DNA from: Mariannaea sp. PMI_226
Taxonomy: Eukaryota > Ascomycota > Sordariomycetes > Hypocreales > Nectriaceae
Direction: 5' to 3'
NCBI GenBank assembly: GCA_024336345.1
Contig: JANFOG010000008.1
Coordinates: 186,001-250,000 of the forward strand
DNA length: 64,000 nt
Part shown: one piece after another, positions 46,535-56,985 of the stretch
Layout: each line of letters starts with the position of its first letter
How positions within the stretch are numbered: position 1 is the stretch's first letter
The notes under the pieces: model-generated
What the model was told of the DNA's origin: nothing
What the model saw: only the letters and a program-made list of their open reading frames with translations
The model's database searches: none
Position numbers and translations under genes: made by a program

Positions 46535-49102
46535 ATGGTGATTCTAAGAGCAGTACGCCAGTCCCCAGCATATCTTTATGTCAAGGCGTACTGCCTCTGC
46601 GCGCTAGTTTCACTCTTTAAAACCACTCCGATATCTTCCGCTATTTCTCATGTCAAGCATCAGCTCAATAGCACTCATAGCCAAAAGGAGATCATTTTGG
46701 CCAACTCAACAGACTTTCAGGTTGCGCGACGCGTCGACGCCCACGCATTGCGGGCAACACCTATAGCCAATAATCGCGGGGGTCACCGGAATCCTGGGCC
46801 AAATACCAGGTCCATATCGAATTCAATACCCAAGGCTGACTCAGGACTCCAAAGGGTTATTAAAAGATGGCAAAAGCGGGCCGAGGATCTCTCAGCGGTC
46901 AAGACCCTGCTTCGACGCGATGACAAAGATATTAAAACATACCCAGAACTTGAATGGGATGCTACAGTTCGTTGCTCTTCCTCCCTGCATCCGGACGAGC
47001 AGAAATTTATCAAGCTGCGGCAAGAAAGGATATCTTCTGCTGGATCCAATTCTCTTCACAAATTTCTCGACTTGCCGCCAGATGAAGCTGTCGACCCACG
47101 AGACGTGCCACTTGTTGCGTTGGGGGGCTCTGGAGGAGGTTATAGAGCCATGTATGGTTTCGCTGCGTTCATCTCGTCCTGTAAAAAAGGCCATCTGTGG
47201 GATTGCATGACTTGGACTGCGGCGGTCAGTGGAAGTTGCTGGACACTCGGCGCGTACTACACCATTGCTTGCCAGGACATCTCCAAACTGATGCAGCACT
47301 ACCTCTCGGTGGCGAAAGAACTTGTTCACCCTATAAGCATATCAGCGTTAAACACTGTTATCCGAAGTGGTAGGGGAATGTACTTTCTGATGGGACCGTT
47401 AGTGAGAAAGGCTCAATGCAGCATCATCGGCGTTGGAATTATGGACCTCTACGCCACACTGATAGCAACATATCAATTTCTATCTCGACGACCGGGTGGC
47501 AGACTGAGCAGAGCTACATTTCAGCTATCAAAGCTGTGGTCTCGTTCAGGAATTAGTAAAGGCTTAGAGCCTATGCCCATATTCACTGCGGTGAGGAGGG
47601 CGCCAACGAATGCATCTGGAGTCAAGGCCAACCAAGATTCTTCCATCAGTAAAGGGCAACCTCCGAAGCACTCTCTCGCACAGCACGATTTCGACTACCT
47701 GAAACTGTGCGATACTTACCTGGCGTCACTGCCCGAGTCAGGAAGAAAGAGTTCACCAAACCAAGGGCTCTTCCAGTGGTTTGAAATCTCGCCTCTGGAA
47801 GTAGGCTGTGCTGAAACGCAGAGGTATATACCCTCCTGGGCCTGGGGTCGCACGTTTATGTCGGGCAAGTCCGTTGAGCGAAAACCCGAGCAATCTTTGT
47901 CCCTTGTCCTGGGACAGTGTACCAGTGCGCCAGCAGGCCCTCTTACCGGCTACATATCTGCCTTGCTGGCTTCGATACCCAAAGGAACTATAATGTCTCG
48001 AGTCCTGTTTGCCGTAAATAAGTTTGCGAGCATGAAGAGATGGGAGCGACTTTGGGCTAACCCAATTCGAGCGGGGCATGATCCCAATCCATTTTATGGA
48101 TTGGGCCACAGTCCGATGCCACAGACAGAGGAGCAGCAAGATTTGGGCTGGCATCTTCGCAACTTTGGAGTGAGCGAACTGGACACATCCCAATTGCTAG
48201 ACTTGGCAGCCAGGTCAACCAGCAAGTGGCTGGATGACCTCGCTCGTCGGGTCTTTACAGAGAGAGAGTGGGAGGAAGTGAACATGCTCATTAGAACAGA
48301 GGACCCAGAAAAGCGCAAGCAGGCAATTGCTCACTATCTATCTATTGCATGGGCGGTGAAAACAGCAGCATACAAGGCAATGGGAAGATTATACAATGTC
48401 TCGTGGGGGAACTTGGTCATCAGCACTGAAGTATTCTCTCGTGCATATCGGTGGGACAGACAGTTACAGGACCAGCTTGTCAACTTTTCGTCCAGGTTTC
48501 AAGAAGAACATGGACTCCTCAATTTGCCAAAACTGCATCTCAGTCTTACGTGGGCTGGGGAAAGAGTAACTGCTAGAGTGGTGGCCGAGAAGCGGTCGTT
48601 TTCGACGTTGTCAAGGAGCGAAGGATCCGCAAGTGAGAGCGTCACTGCCAAGGACCCGAAGCTGTCAAATGAGCCTTGGGAGGCACAAGGCAGGGTAAGC
48701 CTGATGGATAGCGGGATGTCCAACAATCTTCCCAATCATATCTTGGCACGACCTGAGCGGTGCGCAGACGTAATCATCGCCTTTGATGCCTCATCTGACG
48801 TGCAGAGAGACTCGGCCATCAAACGCATTCATAATTTTGCGGAAGACTGCCATCTAGAATTGGAAGACCAAACTGAGCTATTTGGGTCACCAGCTCGGTG
48901 CCATCCTGGCGGGAAAGATGGCAGCATGTCGGCAAAAGCAGAATTTGAGGCCAAGTTTATTGATCGTTATGCGAGAGTATTCCGAGCAAGGCGTCCGAAT
49001 GGCGACAAACTGTATCTAGTTTACTGTCCTCTGCTGCCGAATGTGGACAGCCCTGAGTACAATCCCTCGGTGAGCACGAGTGTGGATTTCTTGATGGACT
49101 AA
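46535..49102 (+). CDS. Cytosolic phospholipase A2 / lysophospholipase catalytic domain protein
   Basis: A single exon encodes 855 residues. The PLA2_B-type catalytic core is visible: the oxyanion glycine run GGSGGGYRAM at about 197-206, the nucleophile Ser232 in AVSGSCW, the segment WFEISPLEVG, and the catalytic Asp725 in LMDSGMSNNLP. cPLA2-like enzymes release fatty acids and lysophospholipids from membrane phospholipids. There is no C2 domain, and no secretion signal like that of the fungal PLB enzymes. The N-terminal 100 residues are poorly conserved-looking and partly hydrophobic. The ATG at 46535 has a strong CCGCCATGG context; the frame extends to 46445 without an ATG. The gene lacks introns despite its length. 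Confidence 0.87.
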   Translation: MVILRAVRQSPAYLYVKAYCLCALVSLFKTTPISSAISHVKHQLNSTHSQKEIILANSTDFQVARRVDAHALRATPIANNRGGHRNPGPNTRSISNSIPKADSGLQRVIKRWQKRAEDLSAVKTLLRRDDKDIKTYPELEWDATVRCSSSLHPDEQKFIKLRQERISSAGSNSLHKFLDLPPDEAVDPRDVPLVALGGSGGGYRAMYGFAAFISSCKKGHLWDCMTWTAAVSGSCWTLGAYYTIACQDISKLMQHYLSVAKELVHPISISALNTVIRSGRGMYFLMGPLVRKAQCSIIGVGIMDLYATLIATYQFLSRRPGGRLSRATFQLSKLWSRSGISKGLEPMPIFTAVRRAPTNASGVKANQDSSISKGQPPKHSLAQHDFDYLKLCDTYLASLPESGRKSSPNQGLFQWFEISPLEVGCAETQRYIPSWAWGRTFMSGKSVERKPEQSLSLVLGQCTSAPAGPLTGYISALLASIPKGTIMSRVLFAVNKFASMKRWERLWANPIRAGHDPNPFYGLGHSPMPQTEEQQDLGWHLRNFGVSELDTSQLLDLAARSTSKWLDDLARRVFTEREWEEVNMLIRTEDPEKRKQAIAHYLSIAWAVKTAAYKAMGRLYNVSWGNLVISTEVFSRAYRWDRQLQDQLVNFSSRFQEEHGLLNLPKLHLSLTWAGERVTARVVAEKRSFSTLSRSEGSASESVTAKDPKLSNEPWEAQGRVSLMDSGMSNNLPNHILARPERCADVIIAFDASSDVQRDSAIKRIHNFAEDCHLELEDQTELFGSPARCHPGGKDGSMSAKAEFEAKFIDRYARVFRARRPNGDKLYLVYCPLLPNVDSPEYNPSVSTSVDFLMD

Positions 49103-49886
49103 GCTAACCCTGTCCAAGGAAGTATCATTCTCAACATCTTACAATCTTGTATGGACACCTGAGCAAGTGAGCCAACTCTTTAAGACCGCCGAGGCAAATG
49201 CAACCGATTACGCCATGAACACAATCAAGAAGGTAATGAAGAGAGTATATGAGATGAAAAAGGAGGATCGCATACACAGTCATAGACATCTTTAGACATA
49301 GAAAAGACTTGTAGACAAAGAAAAAAAGAAAAGAGAAAGAGGAGAAATTACTCCCTGTAGCTTGACAAAGCACAATCGTGAATAGGTTACGCTGCGTCAT
49401 TCATACATGCCGGGCAGTCGGTGCGTTGGGCTGGCCAGTCAGCCCCAGAAGGGGAGTCGAGGTTCTTGGATTTCAAAGCGAACGAACACTAAAGATCTGA
49501 CAGCCAGTCATTCTTAGGGAACCGCGACCATATACCATGAGATAATTGGCGAATCACACTCCGACATTTAATGTAGTTAAATGTGGTTATCACTTCTTCA
49601 TACGTCGGAATGTTCAAGTTCAACGGAAATAGGCCGTAAGTCCGCCGTACACAAACCTCCTTACCCAGTCCGTCCATGACAGGTGGGGCGTCTTGACTAT
49701 ACTCTTTCTGGAAAACACTCTCATACTCGTCCAAGCCAATGTCGTCAACTCTGGGAAGAATCCGCTGGAAGACATGAGCTTGTGTATAAAACAAGGGGGA
49801 TTTCTGGATAATATCTCCTCAGATCATCATTCAACATTCTATCTCCTACCTTTTTCTACACTCAATCCAAGCTTAAAACTCACATC
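49103..49886. other. Intergenic stretch between phospholipase and alpha/beta hydrolase genes
   Basis: A minus-strand frame at 49489-49794 has protein-like composition but no ATG at its start and no recognisable family, so it is not called. Confidence 0.4.
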
Positions 49887-50861
49887 ATGATTTACCCTCA
49901 CCATGCTCTCATCGGCGCTGCAGCCGATATTCCTACCAAGGAGCCCACCCCTGTCGTCTCTTACAGCCCGGTTGTCATTCGCTGCCCAGATCGCAGGGTT
50001 GACTTACAGCTCCGTGTTTCAGCACCTGCGACCGGTGATAGCCTCCCCATAGTTCTTCTTTCTCATGGGCATGGCCGAAGCAACTGGCTCTCCTCTCATG
50101 AAGGCTATGGCCCCATAGTTGACTTTTGGGCCGGCCAGGGTTTTGCCGTCATTCAGCCAACTCACTTGAGCTCGAAGACGCTCAGTATTGCCTCTGATGG
50201 TGGCAATATTCGTGAGTTATTTCTGGATTCTCGTGTTCAGGATATGATAAGAGTCCTGGATAGTTTGGATACTATTGAGAACAGCGTACCATTACTTAAG
50301 GGACGCATTGACAAGACCAAAATTGCCGTCGCTGGGCATTCTCTTGGTGCATTGACTGCTAGCATTCTTCTTGGCGCTACCAATACCGATCCACGCGATG
50401 GCTCAAAAACCCAGCTTGTTGACAAACGTATTACTGCCGGCGTTGTCATCGGCGGCACTGGACGGGGCGGGTCCGACCTGTCTGAGAATGGACATGGGAT
50501 GATCCCATTCTACGCCATCGACTTCAATGACATGAAGACACCTGCATTGATCGTATGGGGAGATGAGGACGTCAGCCCCCATCTTACCAATCGTGGCGCG
50601 GACTGGCATGCAGACGCTTATACTCTTGCACCATCACCCAAAGATTCGCTCAAGATTAAGGGAGGACATCACGGATTTGGAGGTATCAGTGGCTGGGATG
50701 CGGGCGAAACTCAGGATGAGAGTCCTGAACGACTGGCAACGGTTCAGAGAATGACATGTGCCTATCTCAAGAGCCAGCTTTATAAAGGTGACGAGTCTTG
50801 GGAAAAGGCTTGCAAGGCGTTGGAAGGTTTGGAACAGCTAGGTAGCACTAAAAGCAAGTGA
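49887..50861 (+). CDS. Alpha/beta hydrolase (chlorophyllase / PAF-acetylhydrolase-like)
   Basis: One exon encodes 324 residues. It has the alpha/beta hydrolase core: PIVLLSHGHGRSNWLSSHEG with the oxyanion His-Gly, the nucleophile elbow AVAGHSLGALTA, an acid segment in ALIVWGDEDVSP, and the catalytic His in GGHHGFGG. The arrangement resembles chlorophyllase-type and platelet-activating-factor acetylhydrolase-type esterases. The substrate is unknown. No signal peptide is evident. The ATG at 49887 follows an ACATC leader. It lies downstream of the phospholipase gene on the same strand, but 785 bases separate them, so a shared transcript is unlikely. Confidence 0.85.
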   Translation: MIYPHHALIGAAADIPTKEPTPVVSYSPVVIRCPDRRVDLQLRVSAPATGDSLPIVLLSHGHGRSNWLSSHEGYGPIVDFWAGQGFAVIQPTHLSSKTLSIASDGGNIRELFLDSRVQDMIRVLDSLDTIENSVPLLKGRIDKTKIAVAGHSLGALTASILLGATNTDPRDGSKTQLVDKRITAGVVIGGTGRGGSDLSENGHGMIPFYAIDFNDMKTPALIVWGDEDVSPHLTNRGADWHADAYTLAPSPKDSLKIKGGHHGFGGISGWDAGETQDESPERLATVQRMTCAYLKSQLYKGDESWEKACKALEGLEQLGSTKSK

Positions 50862-51499
50862 GGTCGACTTCATAGTAGAAATCTCGCAGACGGCCTTGAT
50901 ATAGATTGATACGGATTTATGCAATTCATTTCCCAGGTTCGTCATCCATAATACAGTATATGATGCTTGATAACTCAACCCATGTTAACTCAACTCGCTC
51001 TCAATAAGTCTTTGCACTTGACAACTTTCGTTGCGAGAAAAAGAAGTTTTATCCCTAGACGCGCTAGATATTCCATCGTATTCTACTGAGAGAGTTTTCA
51101 TGATTCATACACTTCATATCTTACCTGAAATTCTTTATCACCTATGGATGCCGCGATGACGATAGTTACTAGTCCGAAGCATTGACACTGTCCTCACTTG
51201 CGACATTTCGAACATCGGCATGAGGACGGTTACTTATTGCGTAATTTGGACTCTATTTAATTCCCTGTTAGGGTATCTCATTCTTTTCTTATATCGATGT
51301 CAGCAATTCCATTTCTCGACAATCTTACTGGGAAGCAGAGGGCGCTCGCTCAGCTGTGTGCTTAGCCTCGCCGGTATCAATCGTCAATGCAGATTCATTG
51401 ACTGCAGCGACCTCGAGCGTCGTCATTATCACGATTGTGCGGATTATCCGGCTGTCTTGTTCCTTAATGTATCATTAAATTATAGGAGCTCTATCAATG
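50862..51499. other. Convergent spacer
   Basis: AT-rich; one plus-strand frame at 51220-51537 overlaps the HET gene end and shows no domain. No gene is called. Confidence 0.45.
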
Positions 51500-53185
51500 C
51501 TACCGAACAAGCCTCGTATCAATTTCATACCAACTGAGTTGCACGACGTATAAATGCACGCGCGACGGCGAGAACAAGCCACCAAAACCTTGACCATCCA
51601 CACTTTGATCGCTTTTTGGTCCACGGCGTAATTGCGTCATTGTAGCAGATATCCGAAACCGTCGCCCATCCAAGCCAATGTCAATGTAGGGAGAGCCTTC
51701 TCGGGGCTCTCTGAAACTGTTGTCTGGCTCAGGCCAAGGAATAGATTGCACGATATTTGAGTAATTGAAGGCCTTTTCGAGATTGCGTGGGCAGTTTGAC
51801 ATTGTATACAGACCGCATTTCGGTGTAGACTTTTCATAGTCACAAAAAATAGCAAGGTCTATTACATGACCATCGATATGGTAGTCAACAAGTAATCCAA
51901 GGACCTGAGGAATAGGATTGTGCCATCCGTATGGCTTTGGCCTTAGAAATGTTCGGTCCGTGGCATCCCACAGCGTCTGCGGCGTAGCTTTTGTAATAGA
52001 CGTACATGGATCAACCGGGAAGTGAATTCCAAATTCTCGATACCTTGATGCCCGCTCGATTGGATACCTGGGGTCTATTTGAAGATAGAAGTCAGTGCAG
52101 TTTACAGTTAACAACTCTTCATAAATGGCGGGATTGTTGGAGATAGTTTGACTCCCTAAAATGGGTATGCATCCGACATCGACCCGATAAAAAGTGTTCG
52201 GTCCAATCTTCTTGAGAATTAATCCTTCCATGCAGTGATCCCGACTAGGATTCTGACCAAGACATATCATGTACTCTTGATCTTGCTTATCAGGGCTCGC
52301 CACTATTCGAATAGGGATGTCACCAGATACAAAAAGACCTTTATTGGTGATGGATATAGAGTCTGAATCATCAGAAAATGGCTGGATTGAACCGCTACCG
52401 AGGAATTCCGAGGGTGATGCAGCGAGGACTCCAGTAGGGCGTAGTGGCTCCTGGCGGGGCTGTCGACCCCAGGCAAGAATAGTCATGTCGTTATTTCGAC
52501 GAAGGATTTCTTCCTGCAGCCTTCGGAATGCCATCAAACCCTCACCGTAAAGAAGGGGCATGTTGACTCCGAAGATGCCTAGCATGCAATACGCAATGTC
52601 TTCTGGGCGAGTGGTCTGGCGGCTGGCTATCCAGGACATCCTAGCTGCGACTGAGTGATTCTGAGGGTTCTCATCCCCAGTAAGGATGCCGAGAGGAAGG
52701 CCAGTGGAGCTACTAATTTGGTCTGCATGTGTGCTCTTAGATCCTCGATAATTCCACTCTGCATCGTAAAACTCAACGTTTGCTGGGGCGATCAACTCTT
52801 GCAACGTCCAGCCCCGAGTCACCCATCTGCACTTGTCAAGCATATCGATTGGCTGATCGTGGCCAAGATCCTCTAAGAAAACATAGCACACTGATGACTC
52901 TTGGTACCACTGAAACATCGAGTTGATTGCTTCAGTAAGCTCTGCGCTGCTAGATTTGTCGATGCAGCATGTGTCAACCCAAACAAAGTCGAAGCCCTGC
53001 CTACGGGCGAGGTTGCATGTGTTGACTAGCTTTTGGAACCCCCTTTTCTTCTTCTGTGAAGTTGAACGCATTTCGTGAAATGTAAGCTCATCTTCCCCCC
53101 AGGTGTGTGACAAGATTGCGTAAGGCGGCACGCGGCCGAAGGAGAAGTCGTGCAACTCGAGAGTGGTCGTGTTACACAGTCTCAT
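51500..53185 (-). CDS. HET domain protein (heterokaryon incompatibility)
   Basis: A single exon encodes 561 residues. The HET domain fills the first about 240 residues, with its three conserved blocks: PPYAILSHTWGEDELTFHEM, GFDFVWVDTCCIDKSSSAEL with SMFQWYQESSVCYVFLEDL, and RWVTRGWTLQELIAPANVEF. The branch with RPEDIAYCMLGIFGVNMPLL and YGEGLMAFRRLQEEILRRNN belongs to the large group related to the HET-E/HET-D N-terminus. HET domains trigger cell death after fusion of unlike individuals. The rest of the protein has no ankyrin, NACHT or WD segments that I can see. The ATG at 53185 is the first in frame and gives the usual HET start (MRLCNTTTLELHDF). Confidence 0.9.
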   Translation of the reverse strand: MRLCNTTTLELHDFSFGRVPPYAILSHTWGEDELTFHEMRSTSQKKKRGFQKLVNTCNLARRQGFDFVWVDTCCIDKSSSAELTEAINSMFQWYQESSVCYVFLEDLGHDQPIDMLDKCRWVTRGWTLQELIAPANVEFYDAEWNYRGSKSTHADQISSSTGLPLGILTGDENPQNHSVAARMSWIASRQTTRPEDIAYCMLGIFGVNMPLLYGEGLMAFRRLQEEILRRNNDMTILAWGRQPRQEPLRPTGVLAASPSEFLGSGSIQPFSDDSDSISITNKGLFVSGDIPIRIVASPDKQDQEYMICLGQNPSRDHCMEGLILKKIGPNTFYRVDVGCIPILGSQTISNNPAIYEELLTVNCTDFYLQIDPRYPIERASRYREFGIHFPVDPCTSITKATPQTLWDATDRTFLRPKPYGWHNPIPQVLGLLVDYHIDGHVIDLAIFCDYEKSTPKCGLYTMSNCPRNLEKAFNYSNIVQSIPWPEPDNSFREPREGSPYIDIGLDGRRFRISATMTQLRRGPKSDQSVDGQGFGGLFSPSRVHLYVVQLSWYEIDTRLVR

Positions 53186-55268
53186 ACTGACGTGAGAGCG
53201 ATCGGAAGAGATGCAAGGTTTGGGAGGCCTGATTGGTAATACCTTTGTCTAGTATTCTCGACTGATAGGAGCCTGGGAGGGAGACTATTAGAAGAGAAAA
53301 GAGAATGCAGATTAGAAAGAATTGAAGGATGGTTTTCTGCAGCGCTCCAGCCAATTGAGCAACCTGGGTGAGCTTGACCAGCATTGACTGTCCAGCTGAG
53401 TGAGCTAGGCATTATTACAGGTTCAGCTGGACGAGGATCCTGCGCCTCGCTTAACATCTTATTGGCCGCCGGCCATATCTGTAACAAGTCGGAGAAACCG
53501 TGACAGCAGGCAGCAATTAACATGCCTTGAATTTCTCATCCACTTGCAGCCTCCCCGAAAAGTAGCAATTTAATCTATTTTATTTCTCTAGGAAATAATC
53601 TGTTGCTACACAAATGTGTTGTGGGGAAGATGTGTGTGTGCCTCGTGATAGCCAGATGCTAGATAATTTGACTTGTCACCAATTGGCGATTTTTTCTTCT
53701 TTTGATACAAGATTTCCGTTTCTTAAACAAATGTGTTAGATGATGTCTTTTTGGGATTACGGGAGATGTCGATGACATTTAAAGGGTATCCAGACAGAAG
53801 ATCTTGTAGCCGACATGATCCTTTTCAGGATCCTCATCCTCAGCGTAATGCTTGAACGCACGCACGCTTATTATTCGTATTCCTACCAACTCTCTACTGC
53901 TGAACCTAATGGTGATATTCACCAAGATCAAGCGGCTCTTGTCTCCTTCAAGAGACGATGAATACTTACTGAAGCTTGAGCTGTGATGGGAGTACAATTT
54001 TTGAAGCGGGAAGCATCTGATTATTAAATATTTATACCAAGCCTATTTTCTCAGGCAGCAGGCCTCACATGCAGCAGCCGCTGTGGCGGTAGATTACGGC
54101 TCTCATAAAATCGGCTCTAACTGGACACAGTACGACGAGGATGCGAGGGAGCGGGTAATAGAGGCGTCGCATCGATGAAAATTGAGAACATAATGAGAGA
54201 AAAGTAGCCAAATGGGATGTGATGACTTGATATATGCAGTAAGAGGGGCAATGATGTGCGATGTGAAGTGTTGATGGGTTGGCCAAGCAATCTCTACCTA
54301 TAGTCGAAGGTATCTCGGTCGTCTACTACATCTGTTGGAATGGCGCATTGGAAGAGAAGCACGAAGGCAGGGCCAGTGCAAGTGCGGGGTAAAGTTGAGC
54401 TACCTACATCTGTACCTAACTTAGGTATGCAAGTATGTACCCGACAGCAGCAGAAGCAACGATACGTACCTACCAGGTGGGCTGATTTTACAACTGTCAC
54501 GGCGCTGAACTTGGAGCATTGAACGCCCGAAAACTCCCTGAGCATCATTCGACGACTAGCTTCCATAATATAAACTCCACTATAGCTTCTCTAACTTCAC
54601 AGTCCCCCAATATTGAGACATCATGGATATTATACAGAGCTCTCAATCTCGTCCATCAACTTTTTTGTTGGGTTCGCGTGACCCAAAGGAATTAGATAGG
54701 GCCACGCACTGGATGAGACATACAGAGAGCAAGTTCATTGGCCGGACGGAAGCTGAACAGGCAAGAAAGACATTGGACATAGACAACCTGATATTCTACG
54801 TGTACTTATCGTCTAGTGGTTGCGTCTTTTTTCTGTCTTGTTTAACTGCACCTTATTTCATTATACGGACGGAATGAGTACATAAAGTATTACAATCACG
54901 ACTTCATGTATTTTTTCCATGTACCTTATAAGCTAGAGGTCAGAAATCCTTCGCGACGGGCCAACTAGAACCGAAGAGGGCAAATGCTCATTTCCCTTTC
55001 TATTCGGGTGGGACTATCGTTATTCCTTGAAAGAGATCGAACCCACCGAGTCACGCCGTCCGTGTTACTAATTCGCGCCCTTCAGCACTGCATGCCCAAA
55101 TTACAACGATTGCCGACCACATTGATCATTATAAATACACATACTGGGGGGATTCAGGACCGTTCGTCCCATTCATCCTTTCCACCTCATCAACCTCTTG
55201 AAATCGGCCTTCATTCTGACCCCTTTCCAGGAAGAACCTAGCTTATTCCAATAGAAAAGACCGATACA
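53186..55268. other. Intergenic stretch with TACCTACC-type microsatellite-like DNA
   Basis: A minus-strand frame at 53182-53523 overlaps the HET leader and has no domain. A plus-strand frame from ATG 54623 (MDIIQSSQSRPSTFLLGSRD) could be the start of a small gene but ends without features. Copies of ACCTAC/GTAGGT-like steps lie near 54400-54475. Otherwise empty. Confidence 0.35.
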
Positions 55269-56354
55269 ATGGCTGCAAACGACAACTTCGTCCTTTCTGA
55301 CGACATTCCGAGGTCCAGTGTCACTACCATTAACATCGCCGGCTTTCATCTCTATCTTTTCGGCGTAAATGAGCTGAATGATGTCCAAGCGAAAGATACC
55401 ACGGTTCTCTTCAAAATCCACGGCCGGACTAGGACCTACAACGATTCTGAAGCGTTCGCCCATCGCTTGTTACATGATTGGAGGTCGCGAGGGTCTGCCA
55501 CTAAGGGCCTGGTCGTTGCTACATTTGACAATCGCAACCATGGGAAAAGATCTGTAAGAAACATGTGACTGTTTAAAAATTCAATTGCTAATGTATCAGT
55601 AGATTGACGAGATATCAATGTGAGATTGCTGCGTTATCACAGACAAAACGGACAATGTAAAAGTGCTAACCGAGAGGTATCGCAGTCAAGATTGGAGATC
55701 TGGCAATCCCAGACACGGGTCAGTCAATTACATTGTTCATATCAACTGAAGAGCAAGCTAACGTTATGCATAGCCAAGACATGCTGTCAACAATTGGTGA
55801 GCCCGAGGGACGCAAGATCCTATGCCCTATGCAGCAGTACTAACGGCAATCTAGACGGAATCGTCGTTGATATTCAGACCAGTGTCACGTTTCTCGAGAG
55901 CTATGTCGACGGGATCTTCACCCCCAAAGACTTCATTATCACTGGGGTATCCCTCGGTGGGCACGTTACATGGAACGTCCTAGCCAACGACTCTCGTTTC
56001 CACGCCGGTGTCCCCATCATTGGTTCGCCCAACTTGGCGCCGATGATGGTGGAGCGGTTGAAAGCCTACAAGAAGACGTCAGATATCCCCGCAGGTACCA
56101 TTGAATGGCCGCGTGCTATCGAAAAGCTCTACCAAGACCGCGACAGGAGTTTGGAGGGCATCTCAGGCAAAAAGATTTTGATTTTGAATGGTGCCATCGA
56201 TACCTTGGTCCCCCCGAAGTACACTCTTCCCTGGGTCGAGAAGTTTTCTGCGAACAATGAAGTAGTCTTGATTGAGCAGGAAGAAACTGGTCATTCATTC
56301 ACGTTTCAGATGGTTGACAAGGTTGTGGACTGGGTGGTGGAAACTGTCGTCTAG
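55269..56354 (+). CDS. Alpha/beta hydrolase with three micro-exons
   Basis: I join 55269-55553, 55603-55619 (17 nt), 55686-55718 (33 nt), 55774-55796 (23 nt) and 55855-56354, giving 285 residues. The joins produce a normal family sequence: VATFDNRNHGKRS, then IDEISIQDWRSGNPRHG, then QDMLSTIDGIVVDIQTS. The nucleophile elbow is TGVSLGGHV, an acid region follows in NGAIDTLVPP, and the catalytic His is in EETGHSFTF. It resembles small cytosolic fungal esterases of the prolyl-oligopeptidase-like group. Without the micro-exons the region shows stops in all frames, so gene callers could break this gene in two. It converges on the prenyltransferase gene; whether they share a pathway is inference. Confidence 0.78.
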
Positions 56355-56985
56355 TTAGATGTGTAGCCCTATGTCTGCCTCAAATAAGCCAGCTGTTGAA
56401 GTTCCTTACTATCACCTTCTTTTCCTATATTTCATCCTCACTCCATATCCATTCTTTATGTTGCTTGCTGGGGCCCCAGTGTCTTACCACCTTTGTGCCC
56501 ATCCGCGCTTCTCTCGTCTTCGGCTGACTTGCCCTTACACCAGCCCCTCTTCTGTACAAGGCATTCTAATTGACGGGCATGGTACTTTTTGAACTCGATT
56601 GGAAGCAACAGGGATGGACGTGTTAAGTCTTCTGACGGCTTAGTGGCCTATAACATCGTGGATTTAAACTCCTAGCCTACGTGTCTCTCTTTAAGGTAAT
56701 AGAAGATGATGACTAGACAGACCCCAGGTCGAAGCACATGAACATAAAACCTCGTTCGGTCATACACATAAGCACCATGCCAAGTTGTGTTTCCTAATCT
56801 GCTTGCTCAATTACAATAAATGACGCGCGGCTGTACGACATAAATCCGGTCAACTCTCACGTACCGACCTTGGGAACAGTCAGAGAGGTAGATATCCAAA
56901 CATGTTTCTACGAATCATTACTATAACGGCATAATTCATTGCATCGTATTATTTTTATTTGATCGATGTCATAGAAAGCCAATAC
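56355..56985. other. Convergent spacer
   Basis: No coding potential supported; facing 3' regions of the hydrolase and prenyltransferase genes. Confidence 0.45.

Noticed and set aside
49489..49794. Minus-strand 101-codon frame with protein-like composition
   Set aside because: It opens with TTG rather than ATG, has no recognisable domain and lies in the promoter of the alpha/beta hydrolase.
49887..50861. Phospholipase and downstream alpha/beta hydrolase as one operon-like unit
   Set aside because: The genes are 785 bases apart in a fungal genome; shared transcription is unlikely.
53182..53523. Minus-strand frame overlapping the HET start
   Set aside because: It overlaps the HET coding start in another frame and has no domain; it is probably leader sequence.
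55020..55045. tRNA B-box-like sequence (reverse complement of GATCGAACCCA)
   Set aside because: No A-box at the right distance and no cloverleaf pairing was seen.
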